A DNA stretch of 20,929 nt from assembly GCA_905250885.1 (NCBI GenBank), contig CAJNOQ010003233.1, positions 1 through 20,929 on the forward strand. The letters are read 5' to 3'. Shown here piece by piece: positions 10,800-20,271 of the stretch (within the stretch, counting starts at the first letter, position 1; each line of letters opens with the position of its first letter). Position numbers and translations under genes: made by a program. The notes beneath the pieces were generated by a model. It worked only from the letters and a program-made list of their open reading frames with translations. It searched no databases and was not told the origin of the DNA. The stretch comes from Didymodactylos carnosus (lineage: Eukaryota > Rotifera > Eurotatoria > Philodinida > Philodinidae).

Positions 10800-11937
10800 A
10801 TATCGACTGATTTCACAAACTAAATTTAATGAATTAACGGGAGCCTATCTATGAAGTATTAAATGATTCTCAGTATTTCACGGAGAGGGCATGCATTGAA
10901 TCATTCAACTACAGTCTTTCGTAGATCAAAAGCAGGCTGTTTATGATCAATTTTGGTGAAGGTTTAAAACAAGGTGTATCCGTCGGCACAAAAAATGAAT
11001 AGATTGTAAATTATAATTTTCATAGATATTCCGAGAAGATTTTCGTGACTTTTTTTGAAGATGATAATCCATTTGCAGAATTTTATGTAACGGTCGAACA
11101 AGATCAAAATCTCGGTATTGACGTCTTATACGGTGGTGGAAGAAAAAACCAAAATCAATCAATTATCCGAAATTTATTATTATCATTAGAAGACTGTTAT
11201 CATGAAGCAATTAAAAAGATTAAAATTAACCGAAGGGTAAAAACAGACATATAGGATTACGTCTGCTAAAAATATATTGTACTATTCAAACATTCTTTAA
11301 CACAGATTCGGATTATTGCTGACCTTTGTTATTTTTGTTTAATTAGGTAATGAATGACGGTGGTTTAACATCGAGTATAGTGAGAAGAGTTTGTCTATTA
11401 CCGGGTTCTAAAATAATATTTGAACAAAAAGGTGATCAAGGTCCAAATGCAATGCCGTCTGATCTTGTTTTTGTTGTCAAAGATAAACCGTATCAATATT
11501 TTTATAGAGACAATTCTAACATACAGCTAAAATTAGTCTTGGACATGCATTAACTAGACAAACAGTTCATATTGAGCATTTAGATGGAAGAAAATTAGAT
11601 ATATCTATTAGTGAAATCGTCTGATAACATTTGTATAGATGAGAATAAAATCACTCAATTTTATTTTGAAGAAATATCATCGAGCAATAATAATGAGCCA
11701 AAGACTGGCAGAATAAAATAAATCGATGGAGTATTCTCATTTATAGAACGAAAGTAACGCTTATAGTTAGTATTCATTATTATATGAAATTAGTTTTATT
11801 CTTAAGGCTTTAAATTTGGACCGGAGCATAAAAAACGGATACCTGGCAAAGGAGTACAATTGATAACGAGTCAGGATAAATTTAGTGATTTAACTATTCA
11901 GTTTAAAGTTGAATACCTTTCAGCATTTCACCATTGA
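10800..11937 (+). pseudogene. Decayed class-B DnaJ/Hsp40 co-chaperone gene (DNAJB-like)
   Basis: Fragments of a DNAJB protein appear in family order. The end of the J domain comes first (KFNELTGAY at about 10822, then YEVLND, then KQAVYDQF near 10930), followed by a Phe-rich region (DDNPFAEF near 11061). The C-terminal substrate domain follows (LLSLEDCYHEAIKKIKINRR to 11236, then after a 110-nt GT-AG intron VMNDGG... from 11347, with FEQKGDQGPNAMPSDLVFVV). The tail resumes with ISLGHALTRQTV near 11533 and KKRIPGKGVQL near 11830. Damage includes frameshifts near 10847, 10945 and 11530, an apparent insertion of about 50 bp near 10880-10930, an in-frame TAG near 11008 where relatives carry Trp, and a TGA near 11622. 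The J-domain start with its HPD motif is missing. An intact relative would stimulate Hsp70 ATPase. DNAJB13 and DNAJB1/4 types are both possible parents. Confidence 0.8.
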
Positions 11938-12100
11938 GTTCTGATAAAAAAACGTACATTAAGGAAACATTGATACACAGTTTGATTAAAAATAAAACAA
12001 CAGCCATAACAAAAAATTGGAAATAAACAGCAGCGGAAAAAATCCAGAAGAAAACGCCAAAGAGTAGAATTAAAACATATTTTTCACTTTTTTCTACCAT
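11903..12100 (-). CDS. Exon or small gene for an unrecognised membrane protein
   Basis: The minus strand encodes 65 residues from an ATG at 12098-12100 to a TAA. The sequence begins MVEKSEKYVLILLFGVFF and is strongly hydrophobic, with probably two membrane-spanning helices (about residues 8-25 and 28-53) and a short polar C-terminus, SELNGEMLKG. A good splice acceptor (TATTTTACAG) ends nine bases before the ATG in phase, so this may be the last exon of a longer gene; no upstream exon was recognised. Its 3' end overlaps the end of the DnaJ pseudogene on the other strand by 35 bases. I do not recognise the family. Chance hydrophobic frames are common in AT-rich DNA, so reality is uncertain. Confidence 0.35.
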   Translation of the reverse strand: MVEKSEKYVLILLFGVFFWIFSAAVYFQFFVMAVVLFLIKLCINVSLMYVFLSELNGEMLKGIQL

Positions 12101-12681
12101 GTTCTTCGCCTGTAAAATATTTATATATACATATGTAGCTCACAGCTATTTAGAAAGCGATATCTCACAATATGATCCTAAAAGATAAAATGTACAGAAA
12201 ATTATATACAATACAGATATACTATCGCTAGGCGAGACAAAAAGAAATATTATGTCATTTTACTGCTTTAATAACTTGAATTGAGTCACCGAGAAACATA
12301 ATTTTAACACACATTCTTGCCATGCAACTTTTCATGCAAGCATTGCTAAAATATAGCTGTAATGATATCATATAGTATAGAGCATGCCCAAACGCCGCAT
12401 ACTTTCATCCAACCACCCACCCACACACCGACTCTGAAGATTCTTTGATCTCAATTTGAAATTAATTAAAAATATGCGGAATTCGGGCAGTAACGAGTAT
12501 GGATATATGTATAGTATTATAAGTGAGAGAGAGGGAGAGAGAAAAGATCAACAGCCTCAATCTTAAAATGAGAATGCTCAATAAACAAGATGAGATATAC
12601 GGTCGTCAACAAGTTCTGTCATTTTGAAAAAAAATGCCGTTGTTTGAAAATTGCACCCGCAACCGAGACTTCTGTATCAGA
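12101..12681. other. Gene-free stretch with simple repeats
   Basis: No exon was recognised. It contains a C/A-rich patch at about 12408-12430 (CCACCCACCCACACACC) and a GAGA tract at 12524-12545. Confidence 0.4.
12524..12545 (+). repeat. (GA)n simple repeat
   Basis: GTGAGAGAGAGGGAGAGAGA, a purine tract of about 22 bp. Confidence 0.8.
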
Positions 12682-13047
12682 AGCCCACACTCTAGCGGAT
12701 AAAAATTTGTCATCAGGTATCTCTAATACCTTTTCTTTCAGAAAAAAATTGAGTTTTTCTCATCAAGATGCCCGAATAGGCAGAGGTTCGCATAATAAAA
12801 AGCGAAGTTCTTCAATGAAATTTGACTAATCTATCACATTGAAATGAAGATCTTTAATCAACGTCATTTTGTAGAGAAAAGTTTGTTGAATCCAGTAGTA
12901 ATATCCACTTGCGCAAATATCTTTTACTTTTCGAGTTATAGTTGTTTTATTAAGCCTCTAACTGTCTGAACATCTTGAGAAAAGCTCTGAAAGGAAAAGA
13001 CTTGAAGATATTCTGATGACAGGTTCTTATCCGCTAGAGTGTGAGCT
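12682..13047. mobile_element. Short foldback/MITE-like element, about 366 bp
   Basis: The left end AGCCCACACTCTAGCGGATA and the reverse complement of the right end (AGCTCACACTCTAGCGGATA) match over the terminal 20 bp with one difference. Similarity continues inward over about 115-125 bp with small gaps (left arm to about 12805, right arm from about 12930), including TTTCTTTCAG against TTCCTTTCAG. A plus-strand open frame at 12590-12829 runs into the element and is not considered a gene. No convincing target-site duplication was found, so the insertion is old or the ends are slightly misplaced. Confidence 0.7.
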
Positions 13048-13507
13048 TTCTAAATTATCGTATAAAAATCGAGGTTTGGGGTTGAACAACGGTGTCTTTT
13101 TTTAAACTGACAAAACTTTTTGACCACCTTACGTACCTTTCTAACTGTAGTACGAAAGCCGACTTTTACAAAAGTCTTAAGCAGAGATTATTGTGTTTTT
13201 CGTCAGTTTATTGCGATCAATCTAGCATTCGAAAGAGATTTTGATGCTTTAGTTCGATCAATGTGATATTGGAATATTTTTTTTATAATAAAAATATGAA
13301 CATTCTGAGCAGTTATAGCTATACGCACCAATCCATTCTACTGTTTTCTTTTTCTTTTTGGAATTAGAGAGGCGTCTCCACTAAACGTTTAACTGTGAAG
13401 AAAGAAAAGTTACTAATATCTTCTACAAAAATATCGTCACTTTCTCAAAACAAAGGGTTCATGTTCATGTGTAGACTTAAACTCTTAATTTAGTATTTCA
13501 TGTGGTA
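13048..13507. other. 3' flank of the first aquaglyceroporin
   Basis: No separate gene was recognised. Because a strong splice donor overlaps the stop region of the aquaglyceroporin (13514-13509), this stretch may hold an alternative last exon. One candidate runs from a TTAAG acceptor near 13483 and would encode a short tail ending in a stop near 13438. Confidence 0.35.
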
Positions 13508-14475
13508 TTACTTACTTTCCGTTGATAATTGCGTTTCATACACTGGTGACTTTGCTGTGGGTGTCGATAGTTCATGTTGTCTTCTACCATCCATATTTGT
13601 TATCTTAGAGTAACCTTCGTAAATCCATACACCAAATATTGCACCAATAATCGGACCAAACACTGGAACCCAAAAATAATATTGTTTTACTTGAAATATT
13701 TTTGCGCCATAGACACATAATGCAAACAAGCGAGAACCAAAATCACGTGCCTAAAAAAGGGAATATAAGTTAGAGCAACTATCATGTTTTTCAAACCTAC
13801 TGGATTTAATGGATAACCACAATTTTTTCCATATGCTGTTCCAAGAGCTATAATAATCAATGCGACTGCAAATGGTGTTGCTGCTTTTGACATTGATTGA
13901 TTTTTTTGATTACCAACTGCCATGATAAATATAAGTAATAATGCTGTAGATGCAATTTGATCCAAAAAGGCATTCCAATTTTCAACACCATCACTTGGAA
14001 AGGTTACAAATATATCGGCTGTCTGTTTATCACCGAGTACTTCTCTGTGACCATTATCAAAATTATTGAATAAATTAATATAAACTATAAATACCAATAG
14101 ACAACCTAAGAATGCTCCAATCATTTGACCAACAATGTAGAATAAACATTGTATTGGATTTATTTTACGCAATGTTAGTAATGCAATTGAAACAGCAGGA
14201 TTCAAATGAGCTCCTATAGTGAATAAAAAACGAATAAGATCAACGTATTATAATAAAAAATATATAGTAATATTACCTGATATATGACCTGCTACCATAA
14301 TTCCAGCATAAACTCCAATACCAAAGGCAATATTAATTGATAATGTCGATCTTGATGCTGGATCAGTAAATTTATTTTGAGCAACACTTCCATTTCCAAT
14401 GAATATTAATACCATTGTTCCAAATAACTCTGCTATGCATTGACGAGCATACTCTTTTAATTCGTCGCGTTTCAT
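13508..14475 (-). CDS. Aquaglyceroporin (MIP family), three exons
   Basis: Exons 14475-14277, 14213-13801 and 13750-13508 give 284 residues, a normal length for the family. The ATG is supported by an in-frame TAA a few codons upstream, just inside a TTTTTAG acceptor, which suggests an intron in the 5' untranslated region. Six membrane segments and both half-helix loops are present. The first loop is SGAHLNPAVS (Asn71-Pro72-Ala73). The second is NCGYPLNPARDFGSR (Asn203-Pro204-Ala205, Arg206, Asp207), with the intron falling between Pro and Ala. Asp after NPAR and the long loop region TADIFVTFP mark the glycerol-conducting branch (GlpF, AQP3/7/9/10) rather than strict water channels. The protein would sit in a membrane as a tetramer and pass water, glycerol and similar solutes. 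Substrate range is inferred. Confidence 0.92.
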
Positions 14476-15967
14476 TTTTAATTATATCCTAAAAATAAAA
14501 TGGAATAGAGTGGCTGTAAATTAAATCATTCCTTCACATTTTACTAGCAATACATATGAAAATATGTATTAAGAATTTTTATTTTTAAAAATTTCTGTAC
14601 AACGGTAAAGATAAAAAATTAAAACTTCTCATTGCATACAGAATTATGATGACTCTGTCTACCTTATTCCTTTTGTTCTACATTGAAAGATTTTGATCGT
14701 TCTAAATGTCTTACATTCATGGAAAAAAAAAACGTCTTAACGATATCCTAGATTTTTTCAAACTTAATATAGAGATTCTACTTGATTATCACATACCTTG
14801 ATAATTTACCAGAAATAATGTATCCAAAAATTTAAAAATGAGACTTTAAATGATAGTCGTCTAAGCTTATTTAAATTTGTGATATTTTCATTTTGAAAAT
14901 AAAATTTGCATGAAAAATATCAGGCACATATGCTAATTTTTGTCTTTGTTTTTTTCATTTTTAAAAATAAAATATCACCATCCAAAATGAGATTAGTAAC
15001 GTTTTACCTAACAAACATAAACATATAACAACCTATGTAGGTTTAAAATATGAGAGAGTCCGTCAAGACTCATCTAACGTAGCAAAATTTGAATAGTGAT
15101 CTTATTGAAGTGAAGACGCTCTTGTTAATTAGATACCGTTGAATTTTAAGAAAAGTGGTATTTCTTTCTTCTTTGTATCTTTTAACAAAGAATTACATGA
15201 TAATATATTGAAAAACGTTTGCTGATAAGATGCTCGTAATCTATTTAATGTCCTTCATTAATCAAATGAAATTTTATTATTTTAATCTAATAGCTTACTT
15301 TTTTTCTTAGTATTATTCTCATTATTTATAGAATGCTACTGGTTGAAACATATTATCTCTTACCTGTTGTTGTCTAAGTAGTGAGAAAAGGTAAAACTAT
15401 CATAAATTATGCCAAAAGATAATATTTATGGTAAAATGTCCAGGTTTCTCAATGCTCCGAAATATCAATAATTATAATGTTACTAAATAAATTTAATAAA
15501 AAAAATGCTTTCATATAGACGAATAGAAGTCAATTATTGATCAATGCTTTTCTAAATATTATTAGTATTTTTTTTTTTAATTCTTAATACTCATCAAACA
15601 AACTTAACCGTCAAATAGTGCTATTCGACCAACTAGGGGTCAGTATTTCTTCTTTATATGTCTGTGTAAATATATATTAAATAAATTTCTTGATATTATT
15701 CGCTAATGTCTTCTAAGACTGTTTAGATAAGACTAACAAATACTGACGTTTTATATTTCTTCTTATTGTTTGATGCAAGAAACGTGAGACAAATGAGAAT
15801 GTTAAAATGTTATTTTTTTTCTCTGATTATCAGACACATTCCTAGTAGAAATGACAATTATATCAGTGTAGTATGGCATTAACATTAGATATGATTATCA
15901 GCTATGTAAAAAAGCTTTTTTCAGACTCACGAACATTCCATTGTTTGCTTGTGGCTAGTTTTATTCG
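14476..15967. other. Upstream flank of the first aquaglyceroporin; no gene seen
   Basis: Very AT-rich, with stops in all frames at short intervals. It should contain the promoter and an untranslated first exon of the minus-strand aquaglyceroporin, given the acceptor-like TTATTTTTAG just before its ATG. No promoter element could be identified with confidence. Confidence 0.45.
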
Positions 15968-16960
15968 GTATTTATCACACTTGCGGCAAGTGTGTTCAGA
16001 CTGTTAGATGTATCACAGAATATGATAAATTTGATGAACTAACGACGCATACAATGTTAAAAAGAGTTATAAATATTGGAGTGGGTGCAGTTAGAGATAG
16101 AAGCTAAACGAATTTTGTATTAATTCCATGAGAAGTATCCATTCCACAGTGGGTAATCGTGTAAATATTAGGTGAAAAAACGAAAGTGAGATGTTTCTAG
16201 ATTTGAATAGTGTCAAATATACTATGATAATCACCCAAGAATAAGATCTTTTCTGGAACGTGCAAAGTGTTCTCAAACAAATTATACTTATTCTGAAACT
16301 AGACTTCATCCTCTATCGAATCGTACAAAAAAGTTTTGTTTTGGCCTTTTGACGTCGCAAAAAATAATTTTTCTATCTGTGCTAAGTGTTGTCTGAAAGG
16401 AAGTGTTTGGTCTAATGAGTACGCGAACTTTAGCGAAACTCCAATGAAACTTTCACAGAATATCCTTCTACTTGTGATACATCTTTACAGGTAGCTTAAA
16501 GATGCGTAAATGGTCCTGGCCTTACAGGTTTTCCATAAAATCTTGGCTTTTCAGATGAAATCCATTTTTCTCACGCCAGAAGCATTTTTATTAAAAACTA
16601 ATGATATATTTAGAATCAACGCACCTAAATGCAACGAATGATATGTCAGTCATGTTTTTATGCGCAAAAAATCGTTTGATTTAATGAAATGAGAGATTTG
16701 CAGCATTCCCGTAGCAATTTTGACTACGTACTAGGATTTTTGATTTAGAAGCATTTAAAAGCCTACAAAAACTTTCGGACTTTACGAACGCGGTTTTCGT
16801 AGGCGCTCTTTCCAATGATGTGATTCTCAAAAACTTTTAGTCGGGTTTTTCATAGAGCGGATCTCTGGAAAACCCTGATAAAAACATCTTTGAACTTGTA
16901 AACCCCACCATTGGAAAGAGCGCGTACGAAAATCTATAAAAATAGTGTTTAGAGGCTTTC

Positions 16961-17060
16961 GTATCGCTTTTATGGTGCATGTCCACGGTGGACATGCGCC
17001 ATAAAAGCGATACAATTTTGAATAGGCACGCGGACAGTCCACGTGCCTGTTCAAAATTGT
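16961..17060 (+). repeat. Two adjacent near-perfect hairpins
   Basis: Hairpin 1 pairs 16961-16986 with 16988-17013: 26-base arms with one difference, which would be a U-G wobble in plus-strand RNA. Hairpin 2 pairs 17012-17034 with 17038-17060: 23-base arms with one wobble and one mismatch. The two share two bases and have spacers of 1 and 3 bases. This could be a cruciform-prone palindrome pair inside a mobile element, or the source of a hairpin RNA. Function is unknown. Confidence 0.8.
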
Positions 17061-17351
17061 CCACTGTGCATTCTAGGTAGAACAGTAGTCCATTGGCGTT
17101 GAGGACAGGTGACACCAGTTTCTTGTTAAAATAAGAAATGAGAAGTAGCAACTGAGTAGAGTCAAGAGAAATGAAAAGAAAAGGATGACGTTATAAATGA
17201 ACTCGTTTTCGTATTATAAAGCAGAAAGTTCCAGTGTGTTAAGAAAGGCTCCAAAAATTTGCGAAAATCGTGTTTCTCTATGAAAACAAGCTTGCCTGGT
17301 AAATCAATTATTTTTTTGTAAAATGGAGATAGCACAAGTCAAAAAGCATCG

Positions 17352-17391
17352 AGGTTATCAGGTCATCGGGTTATCAGGTTATCAGGTCATC
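17352..17391 (+). repeat. Five-copy 8-bp minisatellite
   Basis: Units AGGTTATC, AGGTCATC, GGGTTATC, AGGTTATC, AGGTCATC follow without gaps, and a partial unit (GGTCAT) follows. It lies directly inside the right arm of the 15968-17452 inverted repeat. Confidence 0.8.
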
Positions 17392-17452
17392 GGTCATATT
17401 CTGTGACACATCTAACAATCTGAACACATTTGTCGTAAGTGTGGTAGATATC

Positions 17453-17864
17453 AAATAGAATTAATTGTTGAAATCAAATCCTTGTTCTAATTTCATGTTA
17501 ATGTTTTTTGTTTATCATTGTTCGTCAGGACAAATTAACCTCTATTTTTACTAATAATATCAATTAAAAGTATGAATATTGAGATGATGAGTATTTAAGG
17601 AAAAGAATAAAACAGTGTAATGCTTAAACAGTCTTACTCTTATGATTCTCACAATAATATAAATATATATATATATATATTAAAAAACTACTGATCTGAT
17701 ATGGATTATGGTAACTCGATATGAATAAGAATCAGTAAGAGTTTATATACAGAACGAATTCATGAAATAGAAAAAGTAAAACAAATGGAAGGTTAATATT
17801 ATGAATAAAAACATTCGAATTTCTATGAAAAAAAATCCAGCGTTCAGTAAAATTCTATCAGGTA
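17453..17864. other. 3' flank of the second aquaglyceroporin, with a (TA)n tract
   Basis: No gene was recognised. A (TA)n microsatellite lies at 17662-17681. The 3' untranslated region of the minus-strand aquaglyceroporin should fall here; no perfect AATAAA was located close to the stop. Confidence 0.4.
17662..17681. repeat. (TA)n microsatellite
   Basis: About ten alternating AT dinucleotides, 20 bp, within AT-rich flanking DNA. Confidence 0.85.
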
Positions 17865-19800
17865 TTACATTCGTGTTGTATTAAATTGATCGATTTGATA
17901 TCTTGCATGTTGTATTTGCTTATCATCTTCTCCAATATGTATTTTCATTAATTTACTGTATCCATGATAAATCCATGCCCCGATTAATGCACCAAATATT
18001 GGACCAATAAGAGGAATCCAAAAATAATAATTACCAACACTAAACACCTCTGAGCCATAACCTACACACAACGTAAATATACGAGGCCCAAAATCACGTG
18101 CAGGATTTATGGGAAATCTAGAATGAAAAGAAATTTTAGTTTCTCGATGTTCGTGTAAAAAGATATTTTGTACATATTCACTTACCCACAATTGAATCCT
18201 AGAAAAAACAAAAATAAGCGATTGATGTCTAACATTATTCGATATCTTTTTTTTTTGAAAATCTTAATTTTTATAGGAATTATTAATATCTACAATTTCA
18301 TAGAAAAATTCTAATTTGTTTCAAAAGACAAATACTGAACAGTTTGTTTTAATATTTAATAATCAGAATTGTTATGTAGTATTACGTACCAAATCCTACT
18401 CCAATTGAAATTATAGTAAATGCTACCGCTATTGGTATTAATGAATTTGCCACTAATTTATTACGTTTATTACTCAGCGCACACAATGAAATTAATAATA
18501 AGCCCGTTGACAGTACTTGATCAAAAAATAATGTTATTTGACTGACACCTTGAGCAGGATATGTACCAAATATACCAGCTGTTGCTTGATTACCAGTAAC
18601 CTAAATTGAGTAACCTAAATTGATTATCAGTAACCTAATAAGTTAGAAAGGTGAATGCTAACTTGTCTATGTCCATCATCAAATCTGTTTATTGCATCAA
18701 AATATGCTCCAAACACTAAAGCAGCACCAAGAAATGCTCCAATAAATTCTAAAATATATCTCAAACATAAAAATCTATAGAGATTAGACATTTTTCTCTC
18801 AAACTTACGCGATATAACATAGGTTAAACATTGAAGTGGTGTAATTGATCTTAAACTAAGCATTGCAATTGAAACGGCAGGATTAATATGTGCACCTAGA
18901 TAACAATCAAGAATGAAATTTTTGTTTATTCTTTATTCTTTTCTGTTTTACCGGACACAGGTCCCGCAACGTAGACAGCAATTAATGCTCCAAATCCAAA
19001 TGCAAAATTTACCGATAAAAAACTACTTAATACTCCTCGACTTAGAACATATTGTGCAATACCACTACAACCAACTAAAACAAGTATCATTGTGCCTAAT
19101 AATTCGCTAACGCATTCAGCAAATAATCGTAACCATGGATTTTTTGATCGTACAAGATCCATACGAATGCCTTCAAAGACAGGTCGTTGAACTAGAACCA
19201 AATGAAATAAAGTCATACATAAAACAATAAACATCTTTGAAAAAATATATACAATAATCATTTTTATTATCTAACGCTGATACAGAGACACATTATATTT
19301 TGATAAATTGTTTGAAAGACAGAATCGCAAGTATAAATACAAAATTGTTCACAACAATAAGAATAGTAAAGATGCCATCAGAACTGTAAGTATATCAGAC
19401 ATTTTTTTATTTTCAACAATCGATAATAGATCAAGAATGCGAAATATGGACATTTATCTGAAGTTTGGCAGAAAAAAAACGGGTGTTTACGGGAAAGATT
19501 TCAATTTTGGAAGTGCAATAGTAGTCAAGTCTATCGGTTTATATGGAGAGATAAGCGTTAGGTTACAGCATGCAAGTTAATGTACTTTCTTTCTCGGCGA
19601 TACGATCAAGCATAGTAATAAGATAAAATCAATTTACCCATATCAACCGTTGGATCTCTATCTGGATGTGCATCGTTATCTGATACTCCTTCAAAATTTG
19701 TTCCATTTCCACTATCTTCTTGATCGGATGACAATATACTATGTGTCATGGAATTCCGTTGCTGTCTTACGTTAGGACCTTCGGTAAATTGATTTAACAT
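17865..19800 (-). CDS. Second aquaglyceroporin (MIP family), seven exons including a 13-nt microexon
   Basis: Exons 19800-19638, 19191-18952, 18895-18809, 18748-18663, 18600-18390, 18198-18186 and 18117-17865 keep frame at every GT-AG junction and give 350 residues. Residues 1-80 form a hydrophilic, Ser/Asp-rich cytosolic tail ([20 protein letters not shown]). The channel follows: [17 protein letters not shown] in helix 1, [10 protein letters not shown] in the first pore loop (Asn139-Pro140-Ala141), [12 protein letters not shown], and [17 protein letters not shown] in the second loop (Asn271-Pro272-Ala273, Arg274, Asp275). Asp after NPAR indicates a glycerol-permeable channel. Its intron before the first NPA loop is at the same place and phase as in the neighbouring paralogue at 13508-14475; the others differ. 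An internal Met (codon at 19162) could be a second start giving a shorter N-terminus. Confidence 0.93.
18186..18198 (-). other. 13-nt microexon in the second pore loop of the aquaglyceroporin
   Basis: GATTCAATTGTGG lies between a TTTTTTCTAG acceptor and a GTAAGTG donor. It supplies FNC and parts of the two flanking Gly codons in [13 protein letters not shown]. Without it the neighbouring exons would not join in frame (phase 1 to phase 2), and the conserved N-C-G before the NPA loop would be lost. Confidence 0.85.
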
Positions 19801-20271
19801 TTTCTAATTAAAATATATTTTACTAAAAAATGAGCACAGTTGAATGTAGAAAAATTGTGAATTAAGAGACCCGTAGTTGTTTATAGAATCGTATTCTTTT
19901 GTTTAGCCTCGTTTGACAAAAAATTATAGACCAAAGGTAGGAGTGTATGTATACTGTTTATGATCACATAGTTGTTTTTATAAATATTATGATGATTATG
20001 AGGGATGTAAATACGTAAATAAGGAAAGAGAAATTATCTGTACGTACAATGCGAAAGAGAAAACACAAACGATTATTACTCTTATTGTCACAGTTTATAA
20101 TTCTTCTAACACACCTGTTATTACTTTGAAATACCCTTATTACCTATCCATGAGGAGATTTTCTTATCAAAAATAATTCAGTATTTTTTAACGCCATTCA
20201 TCGTCATTTCTTGTATATCGTGATATATTCATTCTATTGATAGTTGACTTAATCAGTAGTACTGACTTACT
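19801..20271. other. Upstream flank of the second aquaglyceroporin; no gene seen
   Basis: AT-rich with no coding signal. It should hold the promoter of the minus-strand aquaglyceroporin; no specific element could be assigned. Confidence 0.4.

Larger units (their letters stand above)
15968..17452. mobile_element. Large inverted-repeat structure, about 1.5 kb, probably a transposon remnant
   Basis: 15968-16027 and the reverse complement of about 17394-17452 match over about 60 bp, sharing GTGTTCAGA(C/T)TGTTAGATG and TCACAGAATATGA. The left copy contains the palindrome CACACTTG-CGG-CAAGTGTG (15976-15994). The interior holds a nested inverted repeat (about 16796-16820 against 16910-16935, sharing TTGGAAAGAGCGC), two hairpins at 16961-17060, and an 8-bp tandem repeat at 17352-17391. 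Short open frames inside (for example 16837-17151 minus) have no recognisable domain. No transposase and no flanking duplication were found. Confidence 0.55.

Noticed and set aside
12408-12430. C/A-rich patch that might be interstitial telomeric repeat
   Set aside because: Only about one unit matches a CCCACA-type telomere motif; too short and irregular to call.
12590-12829. Plus-strand open frame of 79 codons
   Set aside because: Runs across the end of the 12682-13047 foldback element and resembles no protein family.
16827-17151. Minus-strand frames of 75 and 104 codons
   Set aside because: They cover the twin hairpins and nested inverted repeat and show no domain; treated as chance frames in repeat DNA.
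19308-19580. Plus-strand open frame of 90 codons
   Set aside because: Sits inside the first intron of the second aquaglyceroporin on the other strand, with no domain or splice support.
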